This document shows positions 1-6,889 of a stretch of 12,477 bases of DNA, piece by piece. Position numbers and translations under genes: made by a program. Position 1 is the stretch's first letter. Every line of letters starts with the position of its first letter. The DNA is from Camelimonas abortus (lineage in GTDB: Bacteria > Pseudomonadota > Alphaproteobacteria > Rhizobiales > Beijerinckiaceae), in assembly GCF_042647165.1 (NCBI RefSeq), contig NZ_JBHRUV010000007.1, one strand, 5' to 3'. The notes under the pieces are model-generated. The model was not told the DNA's origin and did not search any database. It was given only the letters and a program-made list of their open reading frames with translations.

Positions 1-1488
1 TGCGCGGCGGCGCGCCGGCGACCGGCCCCGCAGCGGCAGCTGGCGCCGCTGTGCGCGCCGCTGCTGGCGCTGGCGCTCGGCGCCTGCGCCGTCGGCCCGG
101 ACTACCACACGCCGGACCTGCCGGTTCCGCCATCCTGGTCAGGCAAGGGCGCGGCGACGCGGCAGGCCCCGCCGGAGCTGGCGGAATGGTGGCGGCGGCT
201 GTCCGATCCCCTGCTCAACCGCCTGGTTGACGAGGCCGTGGCCGGGAACCTCTCCGTGGCCGCGGCCAAGGCCCGCGTGCGCGAGGCCCGCGCCAGCCTC
301 GACCAGGCGGTAGGCGGCCTGTTCCCCACCGTGGACGGATACGGCTCGGCCCAGCGCCTGCAGAACGGCGACGCCCGGCCGGCGGGCAACGTCATCGCCA
401 GAACCCAGGCGCAGTGGGAGATCGACCTGTTCGGCGCCAACCTGCGCGCCGCGGAAGCCGCCCGTTACGGCCTCGACGCGGCGCAGGAGGAGCTGCGCAA
501 CACGCTGCTGGTGCTGATCGGCGACGTCGCCGCCAGCTATGTGGAGGCGCGCGGCCTGCAGGCCCGCCTCGCCGTGGCCCGGCGCACGGTGCAGAGCCAG
601 CGCGAATCGGAGGCGCTGACGCGCGCCCGCCTTTCCGCCGGCGGCGCCACGGCGCTGGACGTCGCCAACGCCGCCGCCCAGACCGCCAGCACCGAGGCCG
701 CCATTCCGGCGCTGGAGACGAGCCTCGCCCAGACCGTGCACCGCCTGTCGGTGCTCACCGGCCGGCCGCCGGCCGCCCTCGCCGGACTGATGCAGAAGCC
801 GGCGCCGATCCCGGCGCCGCGCTGGCCCGTGCGCGTCGGCGTGCCCGCCGACATCCTGCTCACCCGCCCGGACGTGCGCCAGGCGGAGCGCGCCTACGCC
901 GCCGCCACCGCCCGCATCGGCGAGGCGACGGCGGCGCTCTATCCCTCCGTCAGCCTCACCGGCAACATCGCCACCAGCGCCGCCCGGCTGGGCGACCTTG
1001 GCCGCAGCTCCACCATCAGCTGGGTGTTCGGCCCGTCGCTGACCGTGCCGGTGTTCAACGCCGGCCGGCTGCACGCGGCGGTGAAAATGGCCGAGGCGCG
1101 GCGCGACCAGGAGTTCGCCGCGCTCCAGTCCACGGTGCTGTCGGCGCTGGAGGAGGTGGAGAACGCCATCGTGACGCTCAACCAGGAAGGAACCCGCATC
1201 CGCAGCCTTGAGGCGGCGGTGCGCAACAGCCTGGAGGCGCTGCGCCTCTCCCGCGACCTGTACCAGTCCGGCAACGTCAGCTTCCTGGAGGTGCTCACCG
1301 CCGAGCGCTCCGCGTTCTCCTCGCAGAACAGCCTGATCGAGGCCCGCGTCAGCCGCGCCCTGGCGTGGATCCGGCTGAACAAGGCGCTGGGCGGCGGCTG
1401 GAGCGGCGTGATCGACGCCTCCCGCCCCCTCGTCACCGACCGCAACACGGGGCCCCATTTCGTGAAAACGCCGGAGCTGCGCCCATGA
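1..1488 (+). CDS. Outer-membrane efflux lipoprotein, NodT/OprM family (5' partial)
   Basis: Outer-membrane channel of a tripartite efflux pump, expected to form a trimeric beta-barrel plus periplasmic alpha-barrel that docks on the MacA-like adaptor encoded next. The frame is open from base 1 and no start codon precedes the signal sequence, so the start lies upstream of the window. A hydrophobic segment ends in a lipobox (LGAC; cysteine codon at 85-87) followed by AVGPDY, the hallmark N-terminus of NodT-type outer-membrane factors, so the mature protein should be lipid-anchored. Two OEP repeats follow, with typical features such as a TQAQWEIDLFG segment, LLTRPDVRQAERAYAAATARIGEA and YPSVSLTG. 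The C-terminus carries the usual second-repeat pattern (SFLEVLTAERS). The stop overlaps the macA ATG (ATGA), which implies translational coupling. The family call is firm; the exported substrate is unknown. Confidence 0.93.
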   Translation, partial: CAAARRRPAPQRQLAPLCAPLLALALGACAVGPDYHTPDLPVPPSWSGKGAATRQAPPELAEWWRRLSDPLLNRLVDEAVAGNLSVAAAKARVREARASLDQAVGGLFPTVDGYGSAQRLQNGDARPAGNVIARTQAQWEIDLFGANLRAAEAARYGLDAAQEELRNTLLVLIGDVAASYVEARGLQARLAVARRTVQSQRESEALTRARLSAGGATALDVANAAAQTASTEAAIPALETSLAQTVHRLSVLTGRPPAALAGLMQKPAPIPAPRWPVRVGVPADILLTRPDVRQAERAYAAATARIGEATAALYPSVSLTGNIATSAARLGDLGRSSTISWVFGPSLTVPVFNAGRLHAAVKMAEARRDQEFAALQSTVLSALEEVENAIVTLNQEGTRIRSLEAAVRNSLEALRLSRDLYQSGNVSFLEVLTAERSAFSSQNSLIEARVSRALAWIRLNKALGGGWSGVIDASRPLVTDRNTGPHFVKTPELRP

Positions 1489-2726
1489 CGTCCCCGCGCC
1501 CGCCGCACCAGCCCCGCGCCCGCCGGCGTCTGAAATACGCGCTGCTGCTCGCCGCCGCCGCGGCCATCGCCGGCGGCGCGTGGTGGTGGCGCTCCGCCGC
1601 GAAACCCTCCGGCCCCGCCTATGTCACCGCGCCGGTGACCCGCGGCGACGTGGAGGAGACCGTGCTGGCCACCGGCACGCTGCGCCCGGCGCGGCTCGTC
1701 GCCGTGGGCTCCCAGGTGAGCGGCCGCGTGCTCTCGGTGAAGCACAAGGTGGGCGACAGGGTGCGCAAGGGCGAGCTGGTGGCGCAGATCGACTCCACCA
1801 ACCAGGAGAACAAGCTGCGCACCGCCGAGGCGGACCTGGCGCGGCTGCGCGCCCAGCGCGAGGAGAAGATCGCCAGCCTCAGGCTGGCCGAGCAGAACCT
1901 GCAGCGCCAGCAGGCGATGGTGACGCGCAACGCCGTCTCCCGTCTCGACTATGACCGGGCCGTCGCGGAGGTGGAGATGATCCGCGCCCAGATCGCCGCC
2001 CTTGACGCCCAGATCACCTCGGGCGAGGTGGCGGTCGAGGACGCGCGCGCCAATCTCGGCTACACGCAGATCGTCGCCCCCATCGACGGCACGGTGCTGG
2101 CCGTGGTCACCCAGGAAGGCCAGACCGTGAGCGCCATCCAGTCGGCGCCGACCATCGTCATCCTCGGCCAGCTCGACAACATGGCGGTCAACGCCCAGAT
2201 CTCCGAAGCCGACGTGGTGAAGGTGAAGCCGGGCCAGAAAGTGCGCTTCTCGATCATCGGCGAGCCGGACCGCACGCAGATGGCGACGCTGGAGGCGATC
2301 GAGCCGGCGCCGGAGTCGATCCGCACCGATCCGGCGATCTCCTCCAGCTCGGCCAGCTCATCGGCCGCCACCTCGGCCATCTACTACAACGGCGTGTTTC
2401 ACGTCCCCAATCCGGACGGGCGGCTGCGCACCTACATGACCGCCAACGCCCACATCATCCTCGGCCAGGCGAAGGACGTGCTGACCGTTCCCGCCTCGGC
2501 GCTGCAGCGGCGCGGGCGCGGCCATGTGGTGCGCGTGGCCGGCCCGGACGGCAAGGTGGAGGAGCGGCGCGTCGAGGTGGGGCTCAATGACAAGGTGAAG
2601 GCGGAGATCCGCTCCGGCCTGAAGGAGGGCGAGCGGGTCATCGTCGGCGACGCCGCCGACGCTCGCGGACCCGGCGGCGGTCCGCCCGGCGGCCCGATGC
2701 GCCGCCGGCCGCCCATGGGGCTGTGA
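1485..2726 (+). CDS. macA: MacA-like periplasmic adaptor (membrane fusion protein)
   Basis: Periplasmic adaptor linking the MacB ABC transporter to the outer-membrane factor; 413 residues, a usual family length. I chose the ATG that overlaps the upstream stop because GGAG (1473-1476) sits 8 bases before it and a basic N-terminus (RARRRLKY) plus one membrane anchor (about residues 19-36) follows directly. A lipoyl half-motif (GSQVSGRVLSVKHKVGDRVRKGELVAQID) precedes a long alpha-helical hairpin (about residues 105-195), then the second lipoyl half (YTQIVAPIDGTVL), a beta-barrel domain and a membrane-proximal domain (TVPASALQRR). Oddities: a Ser/Ala-rich low-complexity stretch at about residues 285-297 and a Gly/Pro/Arg-rich tail. 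Gene order adaptor then MacB supports MacA rather than an RND-pump adaptor. Confidence 0.92.
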   Translation: MTSPRPPHQPRARRRLKYALLLAAAAAIAGGAWWWRSAAKPSGPAYVTAPVTRGDVEETVLATGTLRPARLVAVGSQVSGRVLSVKHKVGDRVRKGELVAQIDSTNQENKLRTAEADLARLRAQREEKIASLRLAEQNLQRQQAMVTRNAVSRLDYDRAVAEVEMIRAQIAALDAQITSGEVAVEDARANLGYTQIVAPIDGTVLAVVTQEGQTVSAIQSAPTIVILGQLDNMAVNAQISEADVVKVKPGQKVRFSIIGEPDRTQMATLEAIEPAPESIRTDPAISSSSASSSAATSAIYYNGVFHVPNPDGRLRTYMTANAHIILGQAKDVLTVPASALQRRGRGHVVRVAGPDGKVEERRVEVGLNDKVKAEIRSGLKEGERVIVGDAADARGPGGGPPGGPMRRRPPMGL

Positions 2727-2728
2727 CC

Positions 2729-4717
2729 ATGGCCGGCGCCGGGCCGCTGATCCGCCTGTCGAAGCTGCGCCGCGAATATCCTTCCGGCGACGGCGTGCTG
2801 ACGGTGCTGAAGGACGTCGACCTGACCATCGAGGCCGGCGAGATGGTGGCCATCGTCGGCCCCTCCGGCTCGGGCAAGTCGACGCTGATGAACATTCTCG
2901 GCTGCCTCGACACGCCCACCTCCGGCAGCTACCGCATCTCCGGCCGGGAGACGGCGTCGCTGTCGCCCGACGAGCTGGCGCAGCTGCGGCGCGAGCATTT
3001 CGGCTTCATCTTCCAGCGCTACAACCTGCTTCCGGAGCTCACCGCCGAGGGCAATGTGGAGATGCCGGCCATTTACGCCGGCCGGCCGCTGGCCGCGCGC
3101 CGCGCGCGGGCGGTGGCGCTGCTGCAGCGGCTGGGCATGGGCGACCGGCTCGGCCACCGGCCGGGGCAGCTCTCCGGCGGCCAGCAGCAGCGCGTCTCCA
3201 TCGCCCGCGCCCTGGTGAACGGCGGCGAGGTGATCCTGGCGGACGAGCCCACCGGCGCCCTCGACAGCCGCAGCGGCCAGGAGGTGCTGCGCATCCTCGA
3301 CGAGCTGCACGCCGAAGGCAAAACCGTCATCATCGTCACCCACGACATGGGCGTGGCGCGGCGGGCGGAGCGGATCATCGAGATCAGCGACGGCGTCATC
3401 GTCTCCGACACGCGCAATCCGGAGCGGCCCCCGCGCGGGCGTCCGGCCGGCGACAGCGACGGCGCAGCGGCGCTGCCGCCGCCCGGCGGGCGGGTGATGT
3501 CGCCGCTGCGGGCGGCGCTCAGCCGGCTGGGCGAATCGTTCCACATGGCGCTGCGCGCCATGGCCGCGCACCGGCTGCGCGCCTTTCTCACCATGCTGGG
3601 CATCATCATCGGCATCGCCTCGGTGGTGTGCGTGGTGGCGCTGGGCGAGGGCTCCCGCCAGAAGGTGCTGGCCGACATCTCCGGGCTCGGCACCAACACG
3701 CTCGAGGTGTTCGCCGGCCGCAGCTTCGGCGACACCCGCTCGGGCAAGGTCACCACGCTGGTGGTGGACGACGCCGAACAGCTGGCGCGCCAGCACTATG
3801 TGGCCGCCGTCACCCCCACCGTCTCCACCACGCAGAACGCCCGCTTCGGCAACGCCGAAGCCAGCGCGCTGGTCAACGGCGTCAGCGAACAGTATTTCGC
3901 CGCGAAGGGCGCGAAACTGCTGGAAGGGGCGCTGTTCGACCGCCGCGCCGTGCGGACCTACGCCCAGGAGGCGGTGATCGACGAGAACGCCCGCAAGGCG
4001 CTGTTCGGCGATTTTTCCGGCAGTCCTGTGGGCCAGGTGATCATCGCCGGCAAGACGCCGCTGCGCGTGGTCGGCGTCATCGCCCGCCAGCAGGGCGGCT
4101 TCGGCTCCTCGCAGAACCCCAACATCTTCACCCCCTACACCACGGTGCAGGCGCGCATGACCGGCGGCAATTCGCTGCGCTCCATCACCGTGCGGGTGCG
4201 CGACGACGTGCCCATGGACTACGCCGAAAAGGCGGTGACCGCCTTCCTGGAGCGCCGCCACGGCCAGAAGGACTTCTTCATCATCAACACTGACGACATC
4301 CGCCAGACCATCACCTCCGCCACCACGACGCTGACGCTGCTCATCGCCGCCATCGCCGTGATCTCGCTGGTGGTGGGCGGCATCGGCGTGATGAACATCA
4401 TGCTGGTGTCGGTGTCGGAACGGGTGTCGGAGATCGGCGTGCGCATGGCGGTGGGCGCGCGCCAGAGCGACATCCTGCAGCAGTTCCTCATCGAGGCGGT
4501 GCTGGTGTGCCTGGTGGGCGGCGTGCTGGGCATCGCCCTGGCGCTCGGCTTCGGCGCGGCGTTCTCGGCGTTCAGCTCGAACTTCCAGCTGATTTACTCC
4601 ACCACGTCGATCGTCGCCGCGGTGCTGGTGTCATCGGCCATCGGCATCGTGTTCGGCTGGCTGCCGGCCCGCAACGCCTCGCGGCTCAACCCGGTGACGG
4701 CGCTTGCGCAGGCCTAG
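2729..4717 (+). CDS. macB: MacB-type ABC transporter (fused ATPase and permease)
   Basis: Inner-membrane mechanotransmission ABC transporter that drives export from the periplasm through MacA and the outer-membrane channel. It has 662 residues, close to the usual 640-660. The ATPase half shows Walker A GPSGSGKST (44-52), signature LSGGQ (148-152), Walker B LADEP (D172, E173) and H-loop His205. A Pro/Arg-rich linker (about 225-255) leads to the first transmembrane helix (about 284-310), a large periplasmic MacB core domain, and three C-terminal FtsX-type helices (about 534-645) containing GGIGVMNIMLVSVSERVSEIGVRMAVGA. ATG 2729 is preferred because GGGG (2717-2720) lies 8 bases upstream; GTG 2723, overlapping the macA stop, is the alternative and adds only two residues. 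Macrolides, peptides, lipoproteins or siderophores are possible cargoes; the sequence does not decide. Confidence 0.95.
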   Translation: MAGAGPLIRLSKLRREYPSGDGVLTVLKDVDLTIEAGEMVAIVGPSGSGKSTLMNILGCLDTPTSGSYRISGRETASLSPDELAQLRREHFGFIFQRYNLLPELTAEGNVEMPAIYAGRPLAARRARAVALLQRLGMGDRLGHRPGQLSGGQQQRVSIARALVNGGEVILADEPTGALDSRSGQEVLRILDELHAEGKTVIIVTHDMGVARRAERIIEISDGVIVSDTRNPERPPRGRPAGDSDGAAALPPPGGRVMSPLRAALSRLGESFHMALRAMAAHRLRAFLTMLGIIIGIASVVCVVALGEGSRQKVLADISGLGTNTLEVFAGRSFGDTRSGKVTTLVVDDAEQLARQHYVAAVTPTVSTTQNARFGNAEASALVNGVSEQYFAAKGAKLLEGALFDRRAVRTYAQEAVIDENARKALFGDFSGSPVGQVIIAGKTPLRVVGVIARQQGGFGSSQNPNIFTPYTTVQARMTGGNSLRSITVRVRDDVPMDYAEKAVTAFLERRHGQKDFFIINTDDIRQTITSATTTLTLLIAAIAVISLVVGGIGVMNIMLVSVSERVSEIGVRMAVGARQSDILQQFLIEAVLVCLVGGVLGIALALGFGAAFSAFSSNFQLIYSTTSIVAAVLVSSAIGIVFGWLPARNASRLNPVTALAQA

Positions 4718-4720
4718 GGC

Positions 4721-4803
4721 GCCGCGACGCGCCGACGCCTTGCTTTCGCGCCACGGCGGCCCGATAGCCTGCCGGGCGGCGGAGCGGCCGCCGCGACGCG
4801 CCG
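4721..4803. repeat. 14-base direct repeat in the macB-bluB gap
   Basis: The 114-base gap between macB and bluB contains an exact direct repeat, GCCGCGACGCGCCG, at 4721-4734 and again at 4790-4803. A GC-only 7-bp stem (4776-4782 with 4788-4794) lies just before the second copy, without a T-tract. I see no cobalamin riboswitch, for which the gap is too short, and no convincing promoter. The repeat could be chance in such GC-rich DNA or a paired binding site; its function is unknown. Confidence 0.4.
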
Positions 4804-4831
4804 CAGCCCCGCAAACCTGCCGGAGTTCCTC

Positions 4832-5617
4832 ATGCCCCACGACGCAGGACAGCCCGACGACGCGACCGGCCCCGCCGCCGCGCCCGGTCCCGAGGCCCTG
4901 CGCGCGCCCGCCGGGCCGTTCGCGGAAGCTGACCGCAACGGCCTGTGGCGCGCCATTCTCGGCCGCCGCGACGTGCGCAATGAATTCACCCCGCGCCCGG
5001 TGCCCGACGAGACGCTGGCGCGCATTCTCGCCGCCGCCCACTGCGCCCCGTCGGTGGGGCTGTCGCAGCCGTGGAATTTCGTGGTGGTGCGCGACGAAGC
5101 CAAACGCCGCCAGGTGCACGACCTGTTCAGCCGCGCCAACGCCGAGGCGGCCTACATGTTCGACGGCCCCCGCCAGGCGCTGTATCGCAGCCTCAAGCTG
5201 GAGGGCATTCTCACCGCCCCGCTCGGCATCTGCGTTACCTGCGACCGCTCCCGCGGCGGCAAGGTGGTGCTGGGGCGCACCCACCAGCCGGACGTGGACC
5301 TCTACAGCGTCGCCTGCGCCATCCAGAACCTGTGGCTGGCGGCCCGCGCCGAAGGGCTGGGCGTCGGCTGGGTGAGCATTTTCGACCCGGAGGAGCTGAA
5401 GCCGCTGCTCGGCATTCCGCGCGACATCGTCGTCATGGCGTGGCTGTGCGTGGGTTATGTGGACGAGCTGTTCGTTTCGCCGGAGCTGGAGGCGCGGCGC
5501 TGGGCCCGCCGCCTGCCGCTGGAGTCCCTCGTGTTCGACGGCGAATGGGGCCGCCCCGCCGCCGGCCTCGCGCCGGCGCTGCGCGCCGCCGTCCCGTCGG
5601 GGCCAAAGCCGGAATGA
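4832..5617 (+). CDS. bluB: 5,6-dimethylbenzimidazole synthase BluB
   Basis: Cytoplasmic flavin-destructase of the nitroreductase fold: it uses O2 to fragment reduced FMN into 5,6-dimethylbenzimidazole, the lower axial ligand of cobalamin. The protein has 261 residues, somewhat longer than Sinorhizobium BluB, because of a roughly 40-residue Ala/Pro-rich N-terminal extension. Family hallmarks are RRDVRNEF near residue 45 (the region holding the catalytic Asp in the Sinorhizobium enzyme), the APSVGLSQPWNFVVV flavin-binding segment, TAPLGICVTCDRS, and GVGWVSIFDPEELKPLLGIP. The start is supported by GGAG (4822-4825), 6 bases before the ATG. No other cobalamin gene is visible here, so the gene is separate from any cob cluster. 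Identity is secure; whether the N-terminal extension is fully translated is less so. Confidence 0.94.
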   Translation: MPHDAGQPDDATGPAAAPGPEALRAPAGPFAEADRNGLWRAILGRRDVRNEFTPRPVPDETLARILAAAHCAPSVGLSQPWNFVVVRDEAKRRQVHDLFSRANAEAAYMFDGPRQALYRSLKLEGILTAPLGICVTCDRSRGGKVVLGRTHQPDVDLYSVACAIQNLWLAARAEGLGVGWVSIFDPEELKPLLGIPRDIVVMAWLCVGYVDELFVSPELEARRWARRLPLESLVFDGEWGRPAAGLAPALRAAVPSGPKPE

Positions 5618-5618
5618 C

Positions 5619-5655
5619 GGAGGGGCGAAAGCGCTCCGGACGCTTCCGCCCCTCC
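5619..5655. terminator. Large hairpin downstream of bluB
   Basis: Inverted repeat of 15 bp with a single A/C mismatch (arms 5619-5633 and 5641-5655, loop 5634-5640), beginning two bases after the bluB stop and lying between convergent genes. No T-tract follows on either strand, so it is an atypical intrinsic terminator. It may act bidirectionally, stabilise mRNA 3' ends, or work with Rho. Confidence 0.6.
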
Positions 5656-5665
5656 TCCCCCCCGG

Positions 5666-5687
5666 GGCGCCAGCGCGGGCTGGCGCC
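5666..5687. terminator. Second hairpin downstream of metQ-like gene
   Basis: Perfect 9-bp inverted repeat GGCGCCAGC/GCTGGCGCC with the four-base loop GCGG, located 6 bases past the metQ-like stop on the minus strand. It lacks a T-tract. Its position suggests the 3' end of the metQ-like transcript, paired with the bluB hairpin on the other side. Confidence 0.5.
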
Positions 5688-5693
5688 AGGCCT

Positions 5694-6533
5694 TCAGAAC
5701 GCCGGCAGGATCGAACCCTTGAACCGCTCGAGGATGAAGGCGCGGACCGGCTCCGACCGGTAGGCGGCGATAAACCTGCGGATGTCCGGATCGTCCTTGC
5801 GGTCAGCGCGCGCGGCGAACACCAGCGCCCATTTGGAGTCCTGCTTCTCCGCCTCCAGCGCGTCCTGCAGCTTCAGCCCGGCGAGATGGGCGTAATTGCT
5901 GGACACCCACGCCACGTCCACGTCGTCAAGCGAGCGGGCCAGCTGGGCGGCGTCCAGCTCACGGAACTTCAGCTTCTTCGGATTTTCCGCGATGTCGGCC
6001 AAGGTGGCGTCGACGTCCGCGCCCGGACGCAGCCTGATGAGCCCCGCCTGCTGCGCCAGGAACAGCGCGCGCGCGGCGTTGGAGGGATCGTTGGGGATGG
6101 CGATGACGGCGCCGTCCGGGATGGCGTCCTTCGACCTGTGCTTCGATGAGTACAGGCCGGCCGGCACCACGATGGCCGTCTCCAGCGGCACGATGTGGTA
6201 GCCGCGCGCCTTCACCTGGTTATCGAGATAGGGCGTGTGCTGGAAGGCGTTGAAGTCGATGTCGCCGGATTCGACGGCGGCGTTGGGCAGGTTCCAGTCG
6301 GAGAACTCCACCACCTCGACCTTGAGTCCGTCTTTGGCCACGATCTTCGCCGCCTCGGCGAGAATGTCGCCGTAGGGCCCGGCGGACACGCCCACTTTCA
6401 GCGTCTTCTGCGCGGCGAGCGCCTGACCGGCGCCGCCTGGCGAAGCGGCGGCGAGCGCCGCCGCCGCGGCGAGCCCCAGCAGCGCCCGGCGCGACACGCC
6501 TCCGGGGATGGCGGAAACAGTTCTGAACGTCAC
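5694..6533 (-). CDS. metQ: MetQ/NlpA-family substrate-binding protein, non-lipoprotein
   Basis: Periplasmic binding protein of a MetNIQ-type methionine ABC importer; 279 residues from the chosen GTG. The family signature region is clear: EFSDWNLPNAAVESGD, IDFNAFQHTPYLDNQV, and IAIPNDPSNAARAL. The N-terminus has SRRALLG followed by an Ala-rich core and ALA-AQ, a signal peptidase I site, with no lipobox cysteine. It should therefore be soluble in the periplasm, and the twin arginines raise possible Tat export. GTG 6533 was chosen because a G-run sits about 6 bases upstream; GTG 6602 has no ribosome-binding site, and an internal GTG just before SRRALLG is also possible. No metN or metI is nearby, so the transporter core must be encoded elsewhere. 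Methionine as ligand is inferred from the family; methionine derivatives or other amino acids remain possible. Confidence 0.85.
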   Translation of the reverse strand: MTFRTVSAIPGGVSRRALLGLAAAAALAAASPGGAGQALAAQKTLKVGVSAGPYGDILAEAAKIVAKDGLKVEVVEFSDWNLPNAAVESGDIDFNAFQHTPYLDNQVKARGYHIVPLETAIVVPAGLYSSKHRSKDAIPDGAVIAIPNDPSNAARALFLAQQAGLIRLRPGADVDATLADIAENPKKLKFRELDAAQLARSLDDVDVAWVSSNYAHLAGLKLQDALEAEKQDSKWALVFAARADRKDDPDIRRFIAAYRSEPVRAFILERFKGSILPAF

Positions 6534-6626
6534 GGCAAGCCCCCAAACTCCTGCGGCGCCCACGGCGCCCGCTCCGGCCGAACCATAAGAAGCGGTCCGC
6601 ACGGGGCAACAGGCCGGAGAAACTTT

Positions 6627-6660
6627 GAAAAGCCCTTCCGGCGCGCCGCCGGAACGGGCT
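6627..6660 (-). terminator. Intrinsic terminator/attenuator in the metQ leader (minus strand)
   Basis: A 12-bp stem with one bulged base (arms 6631-6642 and 6648-6660, loop 6643-6647) is followed, when read on the minus strand, by TTTTC. On the plus strand no T-run follows. It lies about 95 bases upstream of the metQ-like start, and no gene on the minus strand ends before it, since leuA runs the other way. The simplest reading is a premature terminator in the metQ leader; an alternative is a block on antisense transcription coming out of the leuA side. Confidence 0.6.
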
Positions 6661-6709
6661 GGATTGTTCTCCTGCGACGCCGTCGCCAGAAAAATTTTCC
6701 CGCTCCACA

Positions 6710-6756
6710 GTCGCCCGCCGGCCCGGCCGGCGTGGTTAACGGCGCCGGCGGGCGAC
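6710..6756. repeat. Perfect 13-bp inverted repeat between metQ and leuA control regions
   Basis: GTCGCCCGCCGGC (6710-6722) is exactly complementary to 6744-6756, enclosing 21 bases (6723-6743) that include GTTAAC and a possible inner 4-bp stem. It sits between the metQ attenuator candidate and the leuA promoter candidate. An A5T4 tract (6690-6698) and a small 5-bp stem (6674-6686) flank it on the metQ side. No T-tract follows closely on either strand, so it does not look like a simple terminator. It could be an operator, part of the metQ leader fold, or an insulator between divergent promoters. Confidence 0.6.
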
Positions 6757-6803
6757 TCAGAGGGCGCCGGCCGCGCCAGCGTGACCGGAAAGGCGCGACA
6801 CTG

Positions 6804-6839
6804 TTGACGGAGCGGACGGGCTGTGACACCCTTCGCCCA
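6804..6839 (+). promoter_or_regulatory. Candidate leuA leader promoter
   Basis: TTGACG at 6804-6809 matches a sigma-70 -35 box. Counting 17 bases on gives CACCCT at 6827-6832, a poor -10 match. A transcript starting about 7 bases later would begin at A6839, which is the A of the leader-peptide ATG, giving a leaderless mRNA. The geometry is attractive but the weak -10 keeps confidence low. Confidence 0.35.
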
Positions 6840-6889
6840 TGTTTAACGCCCCTCGCGCCTTGCTACGACTTTCTGGCCCGTCCTTCTGA
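6839..6889 (+). CDS. Putative leucine leader peptide upstream of leuA
   Basis: A 16-codon ORF encoding MFNAPRALLRLSGPSF, ending at TGA 6887-6889. Its three Leu codons are TTG (6860), CTA (6863) and CTT (6869), separated by an Arg codon CGA. In the 557-codon leuA that follows I saw only CTG and CTC for Leu, so this cluster looks like deliberately slow control codons, as in leader peptides of branched-chain amino-acid operons. An in-frame TGA at 6824 makes this ATG the only possible start, and no Shine-Dalgarno precedes it, consistent with leaderless translation as reported for trpL in Sinorhizobium. The ORF runs directly into a stem-loop. The alternative is a chance ORF in non-coding DNA, where unusual codons would also appear. 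Confidence 0.5.
   Translation: MFNAPRALLRLSGPSF

Noticed and set aside
1..4717. Assigning the efflux operon to siderophore (PvdRT-OpmQ-like) or macrolide export
   Set aside because: The gene set is the same for several cargoes and no siderophore or peptide biosynthesis gene is present in the window to decide.
4776..4794. 7-bp GC stem as macB terminator
   Set aside because: No T-tract, GC-only arms of this size are common by chance at this composition, and it is better described within the intergenic repeat entry.
4718..4831. Cobalamin riboswitch or other B12 control element upstream of bluB
   Set aside because: The gap is only 114 bases and I see no B12-box-like sequence.
6534..6602. Longer metQ start at GTG 6602
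   Set aside because: No ribosome-binding site precedes it and it would place some 23 extra residues before the signal peptide.
6534..6840. Known SAM or SAH riboswitch in the metQ leader
   Set aside because: Searched by eye for SAM-I, SAM-II and SAH core sequences on the minus strand and found none. The terminator is real-looking, but the sensor, if any, is unidentified.
6757..6840. 27-codon minus-strand ORF (MGEGCHSPS...) antisense to the leuA leader start, as a metQ leader peptide
   Set aside because: Contains no Met codons beyond the start and no cluster of any one amino acid's codons; no ribosome-binding site.
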